NCBI GenBank assembly: GCA_964534175.1
Contig: CAZHNS010000002.1
Span: 1-64,000, forward strand
Length of the DNA: 64,000 nucleotides
From: JAFGHJ01 sp964534175
Lineage (GTDB): Bacteria; Hydrothermota; UBA3072
Direction of reading: 5' to 3'
Part shown: positions 1 through 8,347 of the stretch, piece after piece
Numbering within the stretch: the first letter of the stretch is position 1
How the letters are laid out: each line of letters begins with the position of its first letter
Notes under the pieces: generated by a model
Database searches by the model: none
Seen by the model: the letters and a program-made list of their open reading frames with translations, nothing else
What the model was told of the DNA's origin: nothing
Made by a program: the position numbers and the translations under genes

Positions 1-335
1 CTGAAGATGTCCGCATTGCAGCAGCCAGTGCTTTGGGTAAGATTGGCGACAAGCGGGCGGTAGAGGCTTTAAGTAAGGCTTTGACGGATGAAGATGTCCG
101 CTATGAAACAAGCAAGGCTTTGGTTGCCATAGGCGAACCAGCAGTAGAGCCTTTAATCAAGGCTTTGGAGGATGGAACTGAAGGTGTCCGCATTTCAGCA
201 GCCAGTGCTTTGGGTGAAATCGGCGACAAGCGGGCGGTAGAGGCTTTAAGCAAGGCTTTGACGGATAAAAATTGGAGAGTCCGCAGTCTAGCAGCCGAGG
301 CTTTGGAAGAAATTGACACACCAGATATATCTTAA
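1..335 (+). CDS. HEAT-repeat (PBS-lyase type) protein, 5' end outside window
   Basis: The reading frame is open from base 3 and ends at TAA 333-335, so only the C-terminal part is seen. It consists of helical repeats with the pattern AxxALGxIGDKRAVEALSKAL, typical of PBS-lyase/EZ-HEAT repeats that form alpha-solenoid protein-binding surfaces. Two copies of about 84 bp (near 5-88 and 183-267) are almost identical in DNA, offset 177 bp, which points to recent internal duplication. The G+C content is clearly higher than in the next gene. The first TTG at 33 lies inside a repeat and is not a credible start. The function and partner are unknown; the fold assignment is firm. Confidence 0.85.
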   Translation, partial: EDVRIAAASALGKIGDKRAVEALSKALTDEDVRYETSKALVAIGEPAVEPLIKALEDGTEGVRISAASALGEIGDKRAVEALSKALTDKNWRVRSLAAEALEEIDTPDIS

Positions 336-455
336 ACTTCCGATAAATATACGAGAGGCGATTATAAGATTCCACGAAAGGAGACAAGAAACGAAGAACT
401 TGAAGACGCATTGAAAAATTTTAGGAGATAAGTCTTACCTTAAAAAGGAGAAAAA

Positions 456-1397
456 ATGTGGTTTTTTTTAACGCTAATAACAAGTCTTATCGCATTTCTG
501 CTTTTTAACCCCTTACTAGGCAATCTTTTTGCTGGAATTATTTCTGTTATAGTTTTTATAGCTATGTACTTTCACAAAGATACATTAATTACTGGATCAA
601 TTAAATCTAATATGAAAACTTACTTTTATTATAGAAATCAAGGATTGTCTCACGATGCATCATTGAGCAAAGTAATTCAAAATCGCCCTGGAATTAACTC
701 GGAAGATATTTTAAAGTCAATGGCGAAAACCAATATTTCAATGACTGTAGATACAGAAAAAGAAGCGTTAGAAAACTTAGTCTATCTTATTTTATGCCAT
801 GAAAATGGTATACCACCAAAAGACGAGTTGAAAAAAAAGATATACAAAAAAATGAACCTTGTTTACACTTCCTTTAGTAAAAAGTATGGCGTTGAAGATA
901 AAAAGATAATATATACAGAGTTATTAGAAAAAACCAAAGCAATAAATTTTATTAAGAATATTATTGATTGTTATAATTTTTATAGAAAGAAAGCTTACCC
1001 TCATGATGTAGCTATTGAAATGGCAATTGAAAATATTTTTTCAAATAACGAAGCGAAAATACCAGAAATTATGGCAAATTTTACATGTTTGAATATTCTT
1101 ATATCTTCAGTTGGGGGGTTTAAAAAAGCTCTCTATGGCCGAAACTTGAACGATTTTAAAGGACCATTTGAGGATATTGTAGAAAAAGGAAAAGGAATGA
1201 CAAATACAGGAGAAGCGAGAGAAGCAGAAGTTATAGCCGATAACTTAAGAGACTTTGATTATTCGGAAAGAGATTTGAAAATTCTTATCTTTACAATCTA
1301 TGACTTTCTGTATCCAGTAAAACCTGATCCGGAAATTTACGAAAAAAGGATTAAGCAAATTAATGAGATTTATAACTCTCTTGAAGTTTTTAATTAA
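456..1397 (+). CDS. Membrane protein of unknown function
   Basis: An AAAGGAG site lies a few bases before the ATG. Residues 1-40 form one or two hydrophobic helices (FFLTLITSLIAFLLF, then a second rich in I/V), followed by a soluble, lysine-rich and mostly helical domain to residue 313. No catalytic motif or known domain was recognised. A lipoprotein gene follows after 27 bp, so the two may be cotranscribed, although a TATACT box lies in that gap. It sits in the accessory part of the window and could be an orphan cargo gene. Confidence 0.7.
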   Translation: MWFFLTLITSLIAFLLFNPLLGNLFAGIISVIVFIAMYFHKDTLITGSIKSNMKTYFYYRNQGLSHDASLSKVIQNRPGINSEDILKSMAKTNISMTVDTEKEALENLVYLILCHENGIPPKDELKKKIYKKMNLVYTSFSKKYGVEDKKIIYTELLEKTKAINFIKNIIDCYNFYRKKAYPHDVAIEMAIENIFSNNEAKIPEIMANFTCLNILISSVGGFKKALYGRNLNDFKGPFEDIVEKGKGMTNTGEAREAEVIADNLRDFDYSERDLKILIFTIYDFLYPVKPDPEIYEKRIKQINEIYNSLEVFN

Positions 1398-1399
1398 AG

Positions 1400-1411
1400 T
1401 ATACTATAAAT
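1400..1411 (+). promoter_or_regulatory. -10 element like the class A promoters, no clear -35
   Basis: TATACTATAAAT is identical to the -10 region of the class A promoters at 12598 and nearly so at 4135 and 16084, and is followed by ACAGGAGG as at 4135. The matching -35 is missing at 18-nt spacing; a TTGAAG occurs only 13 nt upstream, inside the end of the preceding gene. Confidence 0.35.
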
Positions 1412-1424
1412 ACAGGAGGTTGGT

Positions 1425-1817
1425 ATGAAAAAGATCTTATTACTAATTATTTCATTTGTTGTTATTTCTTTATTGTTTTTAGGATGTGAGGCAAAGACTA
1501 AAGAGAAAAAGAAAACTTCAAGTCAAGAGATACCTTCTTTGCCTTATATAGAAAAAGCTACTAAAGGACCAACAGATGCAATGGTTGTCTTTGTTGCAAT
1601 AAGCGAGAAAGAAGCAAATCAATCTGAAGTTGAGAAATTATGTAAAGAAATAGTAAAAAAGAAAGGAGCTTCTAATATTAGAATATTCATTTATGATGAT
1701 ATTAAATATACTCCAAGCTCTCTGCCAGTTCCCGAAAATTTAGATGCTCACTGGTTATATCTTTATGCATTCAACAAGAACACTAGGTTAGATAAATTAG
1801 AGAAGATACAGAAATAA
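1425..1817 (+). CDS. Small lipoprotein, unknown function
   Basis: The N-terminus is a lipoprotein signal: MKK, a hydrophobic stretch, then the lipobox LFLGC with Cys21 as the predicted lipidated residue. A Lys/Ser-rich linker follows, then a small mixed alpha/beta domain of about 90 residues (VVFVAISEKEANQSEVEKL... IRIFIYDD) that looks like a compact fold but matches no family I can name. AGGAGG lies 5 bases before the ATG. Its upstream TATACTATAAATAC is the same -10 region as in other genes of this region. Expected location: periplasmic face of a membrane. Confidence 0.75.
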   Translation: MKKILLLIISFVVISLLFLGCEAKTKEKKKTSSQEIPSLPYIEKATKGPTDAMVVFVAISEKEANQSEVEKLCKEIVKKKGASNIRIFIYDDIKYTPSSLPVPENLDAHWLYLYAFNKNTRLDKLEKIQK

Positions 1818-1847
1818 ATATGTTAAATTAAAGAAAAAGGAGGATGA

Positions 1848-2642
1848 CTGAAAAAACGAATTTATGAGATTTTAGAAAAGGCGCAAAAGGGAGATACTGC
1901 AAGTCTGGTCTTCGATTGGTTTATAATGTCTCTTATTTCTCTAAACGTATTAGCTGTTGCTCTGGCAACCGTACAGAGTCTTTCCTCTCAATATTCGAAT
2001 TTCTTTAGAGTTTTTGAGATTATTTCTGTAATAATTTTCACAATCGAATATATACTTCGAATGTGGTCTTGTACTATTAACGAAAAGTTTAAGCATCCTG
2101 TATCTGGCAGATTAAGGTATTTAATTACCCCTTTTGCAATCGTAGACTTGCTTGCTATTTTACCTTTTTATCTGCCGAGACTCATTCCCGTAGATTTGAG
2201 ATTCCTGAGGGCTTTAAGACTTATACGTTTGTTTAGAGTATTGAAAATGGCAAGATACAACACCGCTCTATCGACTTTAAAAAACGTGATAGTAAAGAAA
2301 CGTGAAGAATTAATAGTTACTGTTTTTACAGTTTTTATATTTTTGATATTGCTTTCAAGTGCTGTGTATTTAGTAGAAAATCCTGTCCAGCCGGAAGCCT
2401 TTCCCGATATTCCTACCGCAATGTGGTGGGGAGTTGTGACTATGACGACTGTAGGCTATGGGGATATTTATCCTATAACGGTTTTGGGAAGAATTTTTGC
2501 CGCATTTGTTTCTGTTTTAGGGGTAGGGTTATTTGCTTTACCTGCGGGCTTTCTTGCATCCGGTTTTTCGGAAGAGCTAAGAAAAGGAAAGAAAAAGAAA
2601 ATAATCTGCCCGGAATGTGGGAGGGAGATTAAGTTGGAATGA
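1848..2642 (+). CDS. Voltage-gated-type potassium channel (six-TM ion transport protein)
   Basis: This is an ion-transport family K+ channel subunit. Numbered from the CTG at 1848, the selectivity filter TVGYGD is at about 201-206, and an arginine-rich S4 segment (RFLRALRLIRLFRVLKMAR) is near 118-136. Five further hydrophobic helices fit S1-S3, S5 and S6. The C-terminus ends in a short CPECG tail. The first ATG (1926) lies inside predicted helix S1. The in-frame extension KKRIYEILEKAQKGD, typical of the N-terminus of these channels, starts at CTG 1848, four bases after GGAGG. I therefore call a CTG start; a missing base in the A6 run after ATG 1844 is the alternative. About 264 residues, a normal length. 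Confidence 0.88.
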   Translation: MKKRIYEILEKAQKGDTASLVFDWFIMSLISLNVLAVALATVQSLSSQYSNFFRVFEIISVIIFTIEYILRMWSCTINEKFKHPVSGRLRYLITPFAIVDLLAILPFYLPRLIPVDLRFLRALRLIRLFRVLKMARYNTALSTLKNVIVKKREELIVTVFTVFIFLILLSSAVYLVENPVQPEAFPDIPTAMWWGVVTMTTVGYGDIYPITVLGRIFAAFVSVLGVGLFALPAGFLASGFSEELRKGKKKKIICPECGREIKLE

Positions 2643-2733
2643 ACAACCTGTCCGAAATCCCAACATCCGAAATCCAAAGTCGAAAATTCACGACTCAAGA
2701 CTTTACCCCAATACGTTTTACAAGAGGAACTTC

Positions 2734-3894
2734 TTACTTTATTCCTCGTTTTATGGCGTCATAGCCGTTTAAAACGTCAATTATTCCCTGCTTTTCGTTC
2801 CATGTCAAATTTCTGGTTTCTGAGTACTTTCCGGATAAACGCATCTTTGCATTCTTAGATTTCGCAAATACTCGTAGAAATTTCTCAACATCAGGCGAAA
2901 CAAGTACATCTATCCATTCCCAAACAGAACCGCCACTATTCTCGGATTCCTTATCGCTGTATTTGTTAAAAGAAATTTCCTTAGTATTCCCATCATAAGA
3001 AAGATAAGCTTGTTCGAAAAATATCCAGTCGTCTCCCTGGTATGACATTTTTAAACGGAGCCACGTTGATTTTTCTTTACTTCCCATATAAATGGAAGTT
3101 AGATTTCTGTTATTGTAGTGTGTGAAGTATCGATTTTTATACCATGTTACACCTGACACATCATCATATTCTTTTTTTAACTTTTTTAGGGTTACGGCTA
3201 ATTCATTTGCTTTCTTGTCTTTTAATGCTTTATTTGCTTTATTTAACCAGGATTCAGCATCTTGGTACTCTCTCAGTTTTGCATCTTTAAATTTCTCTAT
3301 AGCTAAAGAGAAATCACCTTTATAATACTGGCTTTTCCCTTCATTGAAAAGTTTCACACCTTCACTCCTGCAGGTAGAGCAAAGAGTATCAGTATAAGAA
3401 TATAAGAATTTTTTACCTCTTACGTCGGTGTATTTTTTCTCTATAGTAGTAGTATCTGCTACAATTATAGTTTTGCAAATTTTGCATTGTTTTCCCGTTA
3501 CCTGTTTGATTTCAACATTTCTGTTTTGCCATGCAGAATTGATAAGACTGCTGACAATTAATATAACTATAACAGATACAGAAACTATAAGAGCTTTCCT
3601 GTTTTTCCACTTGGCAATAACGAAAATTATCAGACCTATCGCCACAGCTTTAAGGCCTCCAAAACCAACTCCGCGGTTACCAGCCAAAAATGCTATTATA
3701 GCCACAAACCCACTAATAGTCATTGTTAACATCCCTAGTTGCACTCCTGCTGACATTTCCTTCTTTACGGGTTTTGGAGTTTTATGTTGATTCTCTTCAC
3801 TATCTTTCTGAACACCTTGAATCTGTTTACCGCATTCCGGACAAAACTTATCGCCATCTTTATACTGTTCTCCACAATTTGCACAAAAAGGCAT
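2734..3894 (-). CDS. Zinc-ribbon membrane protein with TPR-like region
   Basis: The N-terminus is a zinc ribbon (CANCG ... CPECG, residues 4-21) of the zf-ribbon_3 type. A linker leads to two or three hydrophobic helices (about 50-120). A second Cys pair set, CKICK and CSTCR (about 138-175), could bind another metal. Then comes a TPR-like helical pair (YYKGDFSLAIEKFKDAKL) and a C-terminal beta-rich domain. GGAGG stands 5 bases before the ATG. Convergent with the upstream channel gene; no operon partner. The function is not known; zinc-ribbon membrane proteins of this build are common and poorly studied. Confidence 0.75.
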   Translation of the reverse strand: MPFCANCGEQYKDGDKFCPECGKQIQGVQKDSEENQHKTPKPVKKEMSAGVQLGMLTMTISGFVAIIAFLAGNRGVGFGGLKAVAIGLIIFVIAKWKNRKALIVSVSVIVILIVSSLINSAWQNRNVEIKQVTGKQCKICKTIIVADTTTIEKKYTDVRGKKFLYSYTDTLCSTCRSEGVKLFNEGKSQYYKGDFSLAIEKFKDAKLREYQDAESWLNKANKALKDKKANELAVTLKKLKKEYDDVSGVTWYKNRYFTHYNNRNLTSIYMGSKEKSTWLRLKMSYQGDDWIFFEQAYLSYDGNTKEISFNKYSDKESENSGGSVWEWIDVLVSPDVEKFLRVFAKSKNAKMRLSGKYSETRNLTWNEKQGIIDVLNGYDAIKRGIK

Positions 3895-4194
3895 ACCAAC
3901 CTCCTTTTTAACAACAAATATTTATTCTCTAAAATAATAAAAAAATAGAATTATCTTCATAGATAATCTTAATATACATATATCATATCGAAAAAAAGCA
4001 TAAATGTCAAGGATAGAATTTATATTATCCGATTTTGGGGTCTTTTCCCCCAAACAACTTGATTTTAATGCGATTTTCCTTGGTGCGGAGCACCGAATCA
4101 TGAATCGTGCGTCACGAGTCAAAAGAAAACACCCTTGACAGCTTCCCCACTTCAACCGTATACTATAGATACAGGAGGTTACTAAGGAGATAAA
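3895..4194. other. 300-bp spacer between divergent genes
   Basis: No convincing gene. It holds an AT-rich stretch next to the minus-strand gene, then at about 4080-4127 a phrase-like low-complexity sequence built from GAATCATGAATCGTG-type words, then the class A promoter at 4135-4164 and a short leader with two purine-rich Shine-Dalgarno-like sites before the ATG at 4195. Confidence 0.6.
4135..4164 (+). promoter_or_regulatory. Class A promoter for the gene at 4195
   Basis: TTGACA (4135-4140), an 18-nt pyrimidine-rich spacer and TATACT (4159-4164), followed by ATAGATAC. The same layout, including CCC just before the -35 and parts of the spacer, recurs at 12598, 16084, 31703 and 11673. Confidence 0.8.
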
Positions 4195-4809
4195 ATGGAA
4201 TTATTTTTGATGTTACTAATTGTTTCAATAATTATGGGGATAATTGCAGGAATAAGGCGATTAACGTATACGGCAAAAGGAAAAGAATGGAGAGACGCAA
4301 AACCGATCGGCAATCCGCTATCTTCAGGCCCACTTATAAAAAAACAAGTCGAAGGTTCTGTTAAATGGATGGCATGCAAAAGAAGTTACAATGACTACTG
4401 GTCATTAGTTATAACGGATAAAGATGCTCCTTTTGACATTGACCCCTCTTTAATGTTTTACCAGAGTCGTCTCGGATATTGTTTAAACTTCATAAGCTCA
4501 TGGGATAATTTGATTAAAGCAAGAGACTTCCTCCTTGAAAAAGTCCAGGGGCTTAATGAACAAAAAGAGTGGGAGTTAATCGAACCTCCTGATTGGATAA
4601 TGGAAAACAAAGAGACAAGAATTATTGGGGTAGCAAAATCTGGTGTAAGCTGGGAAGTTTGGAAGAAATCTGGTAAATGGTATATAGAATTACAAAAACC
4701 AAAGAGAGGTTTTTTTAGCAGCGGGTACCAATGGAAGAAAGAAGCTCAGGCAGATCAATTTGAAGAGATAATAGAAAAGAAGAATAATCTTATTAGAATT
4801 GAAAACTAG
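4195..4809 (+). CDS. Single-pass membrane protein, unknown function
   Basis: AAGGAGA lies 4 bases before the ATG. Residues 2-20 are a hydrophobic anchor (ELFLMLLIVSIIMGIIAGI) followed by basic residues, giving an N-out/C-in type topology, then about 180 soluble residues rich in Trp and Lys. Nothing in the sequence matches a family I recognise. The gene is preceded by its own strong class A promoter, and the next gene is 86 bp downstream. Confidence 0.65.
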   Translation: MELFLMLLIVSIIMGIIAGIRRLTYTAKGKEWRDAKPIGNPLSSGPLIKKQVEGSVKWMACKRSYNDYWSLVITDKDAPFDIDPSLMFYQSRLGYCLNFISSWDNLIKARDFLLEKVQGLNEQKEWELIEPPDWIMENKETRIIGVAKSGVSWEVWKKSGKWYIELQKPKRGFFSSGYQWKKEAQADQFEEIIEKKNNLIRIEN

Positions 4810-4895
4810 CATTCACAGCCTTTATAATTCAAAGCAAATACAAAATACTTTTTTTGTAAAAAACGAACATTCTTTAATAAACCAAGGAGGTTAAA

Positions 4896-5333
4896 ATGAA
4901 AAAAGGTATAGTAGTGTTAATTGTTCTTATAGCTTTAATCGTTGGATTCGTCGGAGGATATTTTAGTTATCCTCATATCCAAGGTGTTCAAAAAGGATAT
5001 ATTGAAGCTAAACAAGCTTTGTTAGAAGAAAACATGATGACCTTTAATATAGCTGTAGAATCTTTTAAAATTGATAATGGTTTCTATCCTAAAAACAGTG
5101 ATATTAGTTGGGCAAGAGAAGAACTCCCTCCTAATTTTAAAAATCCCTATACTGGAGAGGAAAATGAACTCTATGTATCTGGCAAACCAACTAAATTGGG
5201 CGTAATAGGATATGAAAGCAATAATGAAGGAACCGAATATGTTATATATGGTTATGGAGTAGATTGGGCTTTAATTACACCGAAAACTTTTGGCGAATTT
5301 AACAAAATTACTATAGACATTGATTGGAAATAA
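4896..5333 (+). CDS. Pseudopilin-like protein without a prepilin cleavage site
   Basis: CAAGGAGG stands 5 bases before the ATG. A short basic start and one hydrophobic helix (about 5-28) are followed by a segment like the globular domain of GspG-type major pseudopilins: AVESFKIDNGFYPKNSD, then LPPNFKNPYTGEE. In that family this region follows a long alpha-1 helix and includes Ca2+-loop residues. The usual G-F-x-x-x-E prepilin peptidase site is absent, so it is probably a membrane-anchored relative rather than a working pilin. No secretion or pilus genes lie nearby. Confidence 0.6.
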   Translation: MKKGIVVLIVLIALIVGFVGGYFSYPHIQGVQKGYIEAKQALLEENMMTFNIAVESFKIDNGFYPKNSDISWAREELPPNFKNPYTGEENELYVSGKPTKLGVIGYESNNEGTEYVIYGYGVDWALITPKTFGEFNKITIDIDWK

Positions 5334-5392
5334 TCTTTCAACCAAAGAAAAAACTCTTAAGAAAAAAAACTGAACCAGGAGAATTGTATTAA

Positions 5393-6136
5393 ATGGAAAA
5401 GGAAACAAATAAAAACAACAAAAGATTAGAAGATGGAGAAAAAGTCACCAGACAGCAATCCAAAGAAGAATTAAATGAACAACTAAAAGAGCAAATTAAC
5501 TTTATTAAAATATCTGCTGGAGTTTATGATCAAGGCTATTCCAAAGAGGCAAAACGTATAGCACTCGCAATACGTGTTTTAGTTCATGACACTGAACACT
5601 CTCATTCTCTTCTAAAACAACTCAATATTTTAAACAATACTCAATTTGTTGATACATCAGAGAAGCGAATAAAGGATGATAAAGTTAAAACCGCTTGGCA
5701 CGGTTTGACCTTAATATACGCCAACAAACATATCCCAATCTTAGATTGGAATATAGAATCTGCGAAAAAAATAAATTTTGAAAATTGGTGGAACGGTGTA
5801 GTTTTAATTGATTTCCTGGGCAATGAATTTACAAGAAAGCAGTTAATACTATATGTTGCCGACCAAGATGGAGGAGCTCATGTAGACCCTAAACTAGATG
5901 AAATATACGCTCTTCTCTCAAGAGACAATTCTTTAGGACAAAAGTATACTCGGGATGGTAAAACCTTTGAAGATTTTAAAGACGCACATTTAGCTGCTAT
6001 TCGTCAAATTGGGCATGAAATTATCAAAACTCTTTTCCCTAATTATAGCTGCAATAATTATAAAATAAGAGAGGGTTTTGCCTTCAGAGTGGAGCCAATA
6101 GTAATAGAAGAAAAAAAATCAGATAATCAAAAATAG
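5393..6136 (+). CDS. Conserved hypothetical protein, 247 aa
   Basis: A soluble, charged protein. The N-terminal half has a helical motif with the pattern YDQGYSKEAKRIALAIRVLVHDT followed by SHSLLKQL, which I have seen in widespread uncharacterised bacterial proteins. The middle has VWNG/NFENWWNG-like aromatic patches, and the C-terminal part has HLAAIRQIGHEI. The function is not known. The leader CCAGGAGAATTGTATTAA before the ATG is nearly the same as the one before the 3-TM protein at 12676, suggesting shared ancestry of the two 5' regions. Confidence 0.65.
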   Translation: MEKETNKNNKRLEDGEKVTRQQSKEELNEQLKEQINFIKISAGVYDQGYSKEAKRIALAIRVLVHDTEHSHSLLKQLNILNNTQFVDTSEKRIKDDKVKTAWHGLTLIYANKHIPILDWNIESAKKINFENWWNGVVLIDFLGNEFTRKQLILYVADQDGGAHVDPKLDEIYALLSRDNSLGQKYTRDGKTFEDFKDAHLAAIRQIGHEIIKTLFPNYSCNNYKIREGFAFRVEPIVIEEKKSDNQK

Positions 6137-6189
6137 TTACAAAAACCAAACATCCTAGTTTACAATCATACAGCTCTCTTTTTCTTATG

Positions 6190-6420
6190 TTAAGATAGTA
6201 AGAAACGCACTAATGTTGTAATCCAATTATTTGTGCCGATTACGGACCGACAAACCTTACCTGAATGTTTCAGATCGTGATCGAATATTGGCCAGGGGGT
6301 ATTTGCAAGTCCACCTGAAGAACCGTAAATCGCATAGAGATTGTTGTCAGCGGAGCACACATAGATGGTGCCGTCTGAGCCTATCGCCGGGGAGAGCGCA
6401 TCAAACCTGGGATTGAATCT
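6190..6420 (-). pseudogene. Decayed fragment of a PQQ-like beta-propeller protein
   Basis: On the minus strand a frame without start codon reads FDALSPAIGSDGTIYVCSA, then DNNLYAI, then PWPIFDHDLKHSGK, ending at TAA (6190-6192). SPAIGSDGTIYV is the hallmark of PQQ-like (BamB-type) propeller blades, and WPxFxHDxxHxG is the usual C-terminal end of such secreted proteins. An in-frame stop near 6432 cuts it off upstream. Only about 230 bp survive. The neighbouring 634-residue gene reads into this fragment in another frame, so the two were joined by a deletion or insertion. Confidence 0.7.
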
Positions 6421-8285
6421 ATAAGAGTTAAAATTGCTTGTTTACCAGCATCGGTTACAGTATATTTCATCTCAAGATATTGGCCAGCATGCCAGGCACC
6501 ATCATGATTGACAAAATCATAGTCGAAATATGTATCACTCCCGATATAGAAGATCTTTTTACCATCATACAAAGTATAACCCATAAAATTACTTAGGACA
6601 TCGTCTACAGTAACTGTGTATACCGGGGGGTCGCAGATATCGCCTCTGAGTACATATTGACCAGTCCCCTGCACGCGAACATCTAATAAGGATATACCAT
6701 CATTTGGATAATAGACTACGTCAGACCATGTCAACGCCTGTGGTAAATCGTTCCCATCAAATAAGGTGATATCAGATAATTTTGTACCCGTTGGCAATAA
6801 GACACTTGTTTCCACTGAATATGTTGCACTACCGGATCTATCTTTCCCACAAAAGGGATTACCCCGTATGAAAAGCCATTTTGAGGGAACACAAGAATCA
6901 GGATTACTCAAGATATTTGAAATGATGTCTGTATTTATTGTCTTACCGAAATTCAACCTGTATTCGCCGTCCTCTAACAATTTTACTGCATCACCGACTA
7001 AGATTATATTCCCACCATCGTCAAAATAAGTCTTAAGTTTGTCAATGAATGACTGAGATAAAACATATTCGAGCAAGTCTGGTAATGTGTTTTCTACATC
7101 TTTTGGCAATTCTCTTGCATTAGTTTTTAGGGGATCTTGGACGATCAAGACTTGATAATCGGCTGGAGTTACAGGAGGCAAATTATCTGGTGTAAAATAA
7201 GCCACAGTATATCCTGAGTTGCTCAACACTGTTCCAATAAAATCTTGTTGTCCACCAAAACCGGTCCAGCAATCAAGGTTAGTATACCCTCCATCACATT
7301 CGTCAGCGACTTCCCCATGAGCAATACTGTAATAATCCCCAGGTGATGGGCCAACAAGCAAGCCAAACTTAACAATTCTATAAGAATCAGGATTTACGAT
7401 AGCGATCTGCGCATTTGGAGTATTCGCCCCGCCACTTGCGCTTGCAAGTTCCCTCTCCTTTGAATATTTAGAACCTCCCCCTTTTCTGGGCACTACACCT
7501 TGAGGTGCTGATTTACCTCGGTACGAGAATTCCCATTTACCATCGCCAGTCCACATTAATCTACGGCGGTCTTCCGAAAGCTCAAGCCTAAATAGGACTG
7601 GTACTTCCTTACCAAAAGGTTTCACAAAAGCCCTAAAGAAGATAGTGGATCCATAAGCAGACCAAATTCGATACGGTATTTTTAAATCAGCGCTTGATCC
7701 CTCTTCTATAAATACAAAAGTGGATTCCGTGACTTGAACGAAGGGTGGAGTTGTTCCTCTTGCTACAGCTCCAGAACTCGACTGCCATAATCCGTATAAA
7801 CTTTCTAATAATTTTTCACGTGCTTTTCTTCCGCGCCGATCTAAAACAGTATTTTGCTTCCAAGGATCCGGCAGATCTGGACCATGATAATTAAATTCGC
7901 TGCGCCAACGTCGACGTTCAGGTATGCTTTCATCTACTTCCTCTAATATCATATTCTTCCGATTATCAGAAAACCTTGCGCTAAAAATGCCACGTCCCAA
8001 TACCAAATATATTGTAGAACCATATACGGACTTTATAGAGTATGGCCCTTGGCTGTCTAGGACTCCACCTTCATGGAGGGAAAACAAAGATGCTGTATCA
8101 TCACTAAAATAAAAAACCGCACCATAACTGCCCGAAGGATCCTTCAAATACCCGTCAAGTTGATTCTGAATCCAAAGCCCTCGAATAGCCTGCTCAGGTG
8201 CTTTAGGTCGAGCCTTTTCTACTCGATCACAACTCACACAGTTTACTAATATTATTAAGGAAAAGATTAATCTAAGCCAGAACAT
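6381..8285 (-). CDS. Large exported protein, probable lipoprotein, chimeric 3' end
   Basis: AAGGAGG lies 4 bases before the ATG. The N-terminus is a signal sequence ending near CVSC (Cys19), a weak lipobox. Residues 30-270 hold two similar beta-rich units (compare YSIKSVYGSTIYLVLGRGIF with YRIWSAYGSTIFFRAFVKPF), each followed by RxxMxxxxDGxW-like text. Residues 300-600 contain a region with alternating strands and helices (VLIVQDP, GGNIILVGDAV) that resembles a Rossmann-like or amidotransferase-like fold without visible catalytic residues. The last dozen residues are encoded by the PQQ-propeller remnant read out of frame, so the original C-terminus has been replaced. The function is not recognised. 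Driven by a class B promoter. Confidence 0.7.
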   Translation of the reverse strand: MFWLRLIFSLIILVNCVSCDRVEKARPKAPEQAIRGLWIQNQLDGYLKDPSGSYGAVFYFSDDTASLFSLHEGGVLDSQGPYSIKSVYGSTIYLVLGRGIFSARFSDNRKNMILEEVDESIPERRRWRSEFNYHGPDLPDPWKQNTVLDRRGRKAREKLLESLYGLWQSSSGAVARGTTPPFVQVTESTFVFIEEGSSADLKIPYRIWSAYGSTIFFRAFVKPFGKEVPVLFRLELSEDRRRLMWTGDGKWEFSYRGKSAPQGVVPRKGGGSKYSKERELASASGGANTPNAQIAIVNPDSYRIVKFGLLVGPSPGDYYSIAHGEVADECDGGYTNLDCWTGFGGQQDFIGTVLSNSGYTVAYFTPDNLPPVTPADYQVLIVQDPLKTNARELPKDVENTLPDLLEYVLSQSFIDKLKTYFDDGGNIILVGDAVKLLEDGEYRLNFGKTINTDIISNILSNPDSCVPSKWLFIRGNPFCGKDRSGSATYSVETSVLLPTGTKLSDITLFDGNDLPQALTWSDVVYYPNDGISLLDVRVQGTGQYVLRGDICDPPVYTVTVDDVLSNFMGYTLYDGKKIFYIGSDTYFDYDFVNHDGAWHAGQYLEMKYTVTDAGKQAILTLIDSIPGLMRSPRR

Positions 8286-8311
8286 AGAGCCTCCTTTTTT
8301 ACTATATTAAT

Positions 8312-8339
8312 ATCATACGAGTATATTCCAAATTGTCAG
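8312..8339 (-). promoter_or_regulatory. Class B promoter for the 634-residue gene
   Basis: On the minus strand: CTGACA (8339-8334), a 16-nt spacer and TATGAT (8317-8312). The spacer ATTTGGAATATACTCG is nearly the same as those of the promoters before 11595 and 15998. Confidence 0.65.
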
Positions 8340-8347
8340 TAATTTTT

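Noticed and set aside
157..411. Frames opposite the HEAT gene on the minus strand
   Set aside because: They follow the repeat periodicity of the HEAT gene and lack ribosome sites; shadows of the coding strand.
2423..2698. Alternative frames over the K+ channel's end
   Set aside because: They overlap the selectivity filter and S6 of the channel and carry no independent evidence.
6231..6416. A 61-codon plus-strand frame between the 247-residue gene and the 634-residue gene
   Set aside because: It is the antisense of the PQQ-propeller remnant, which reads as real protein text on the minus strand.
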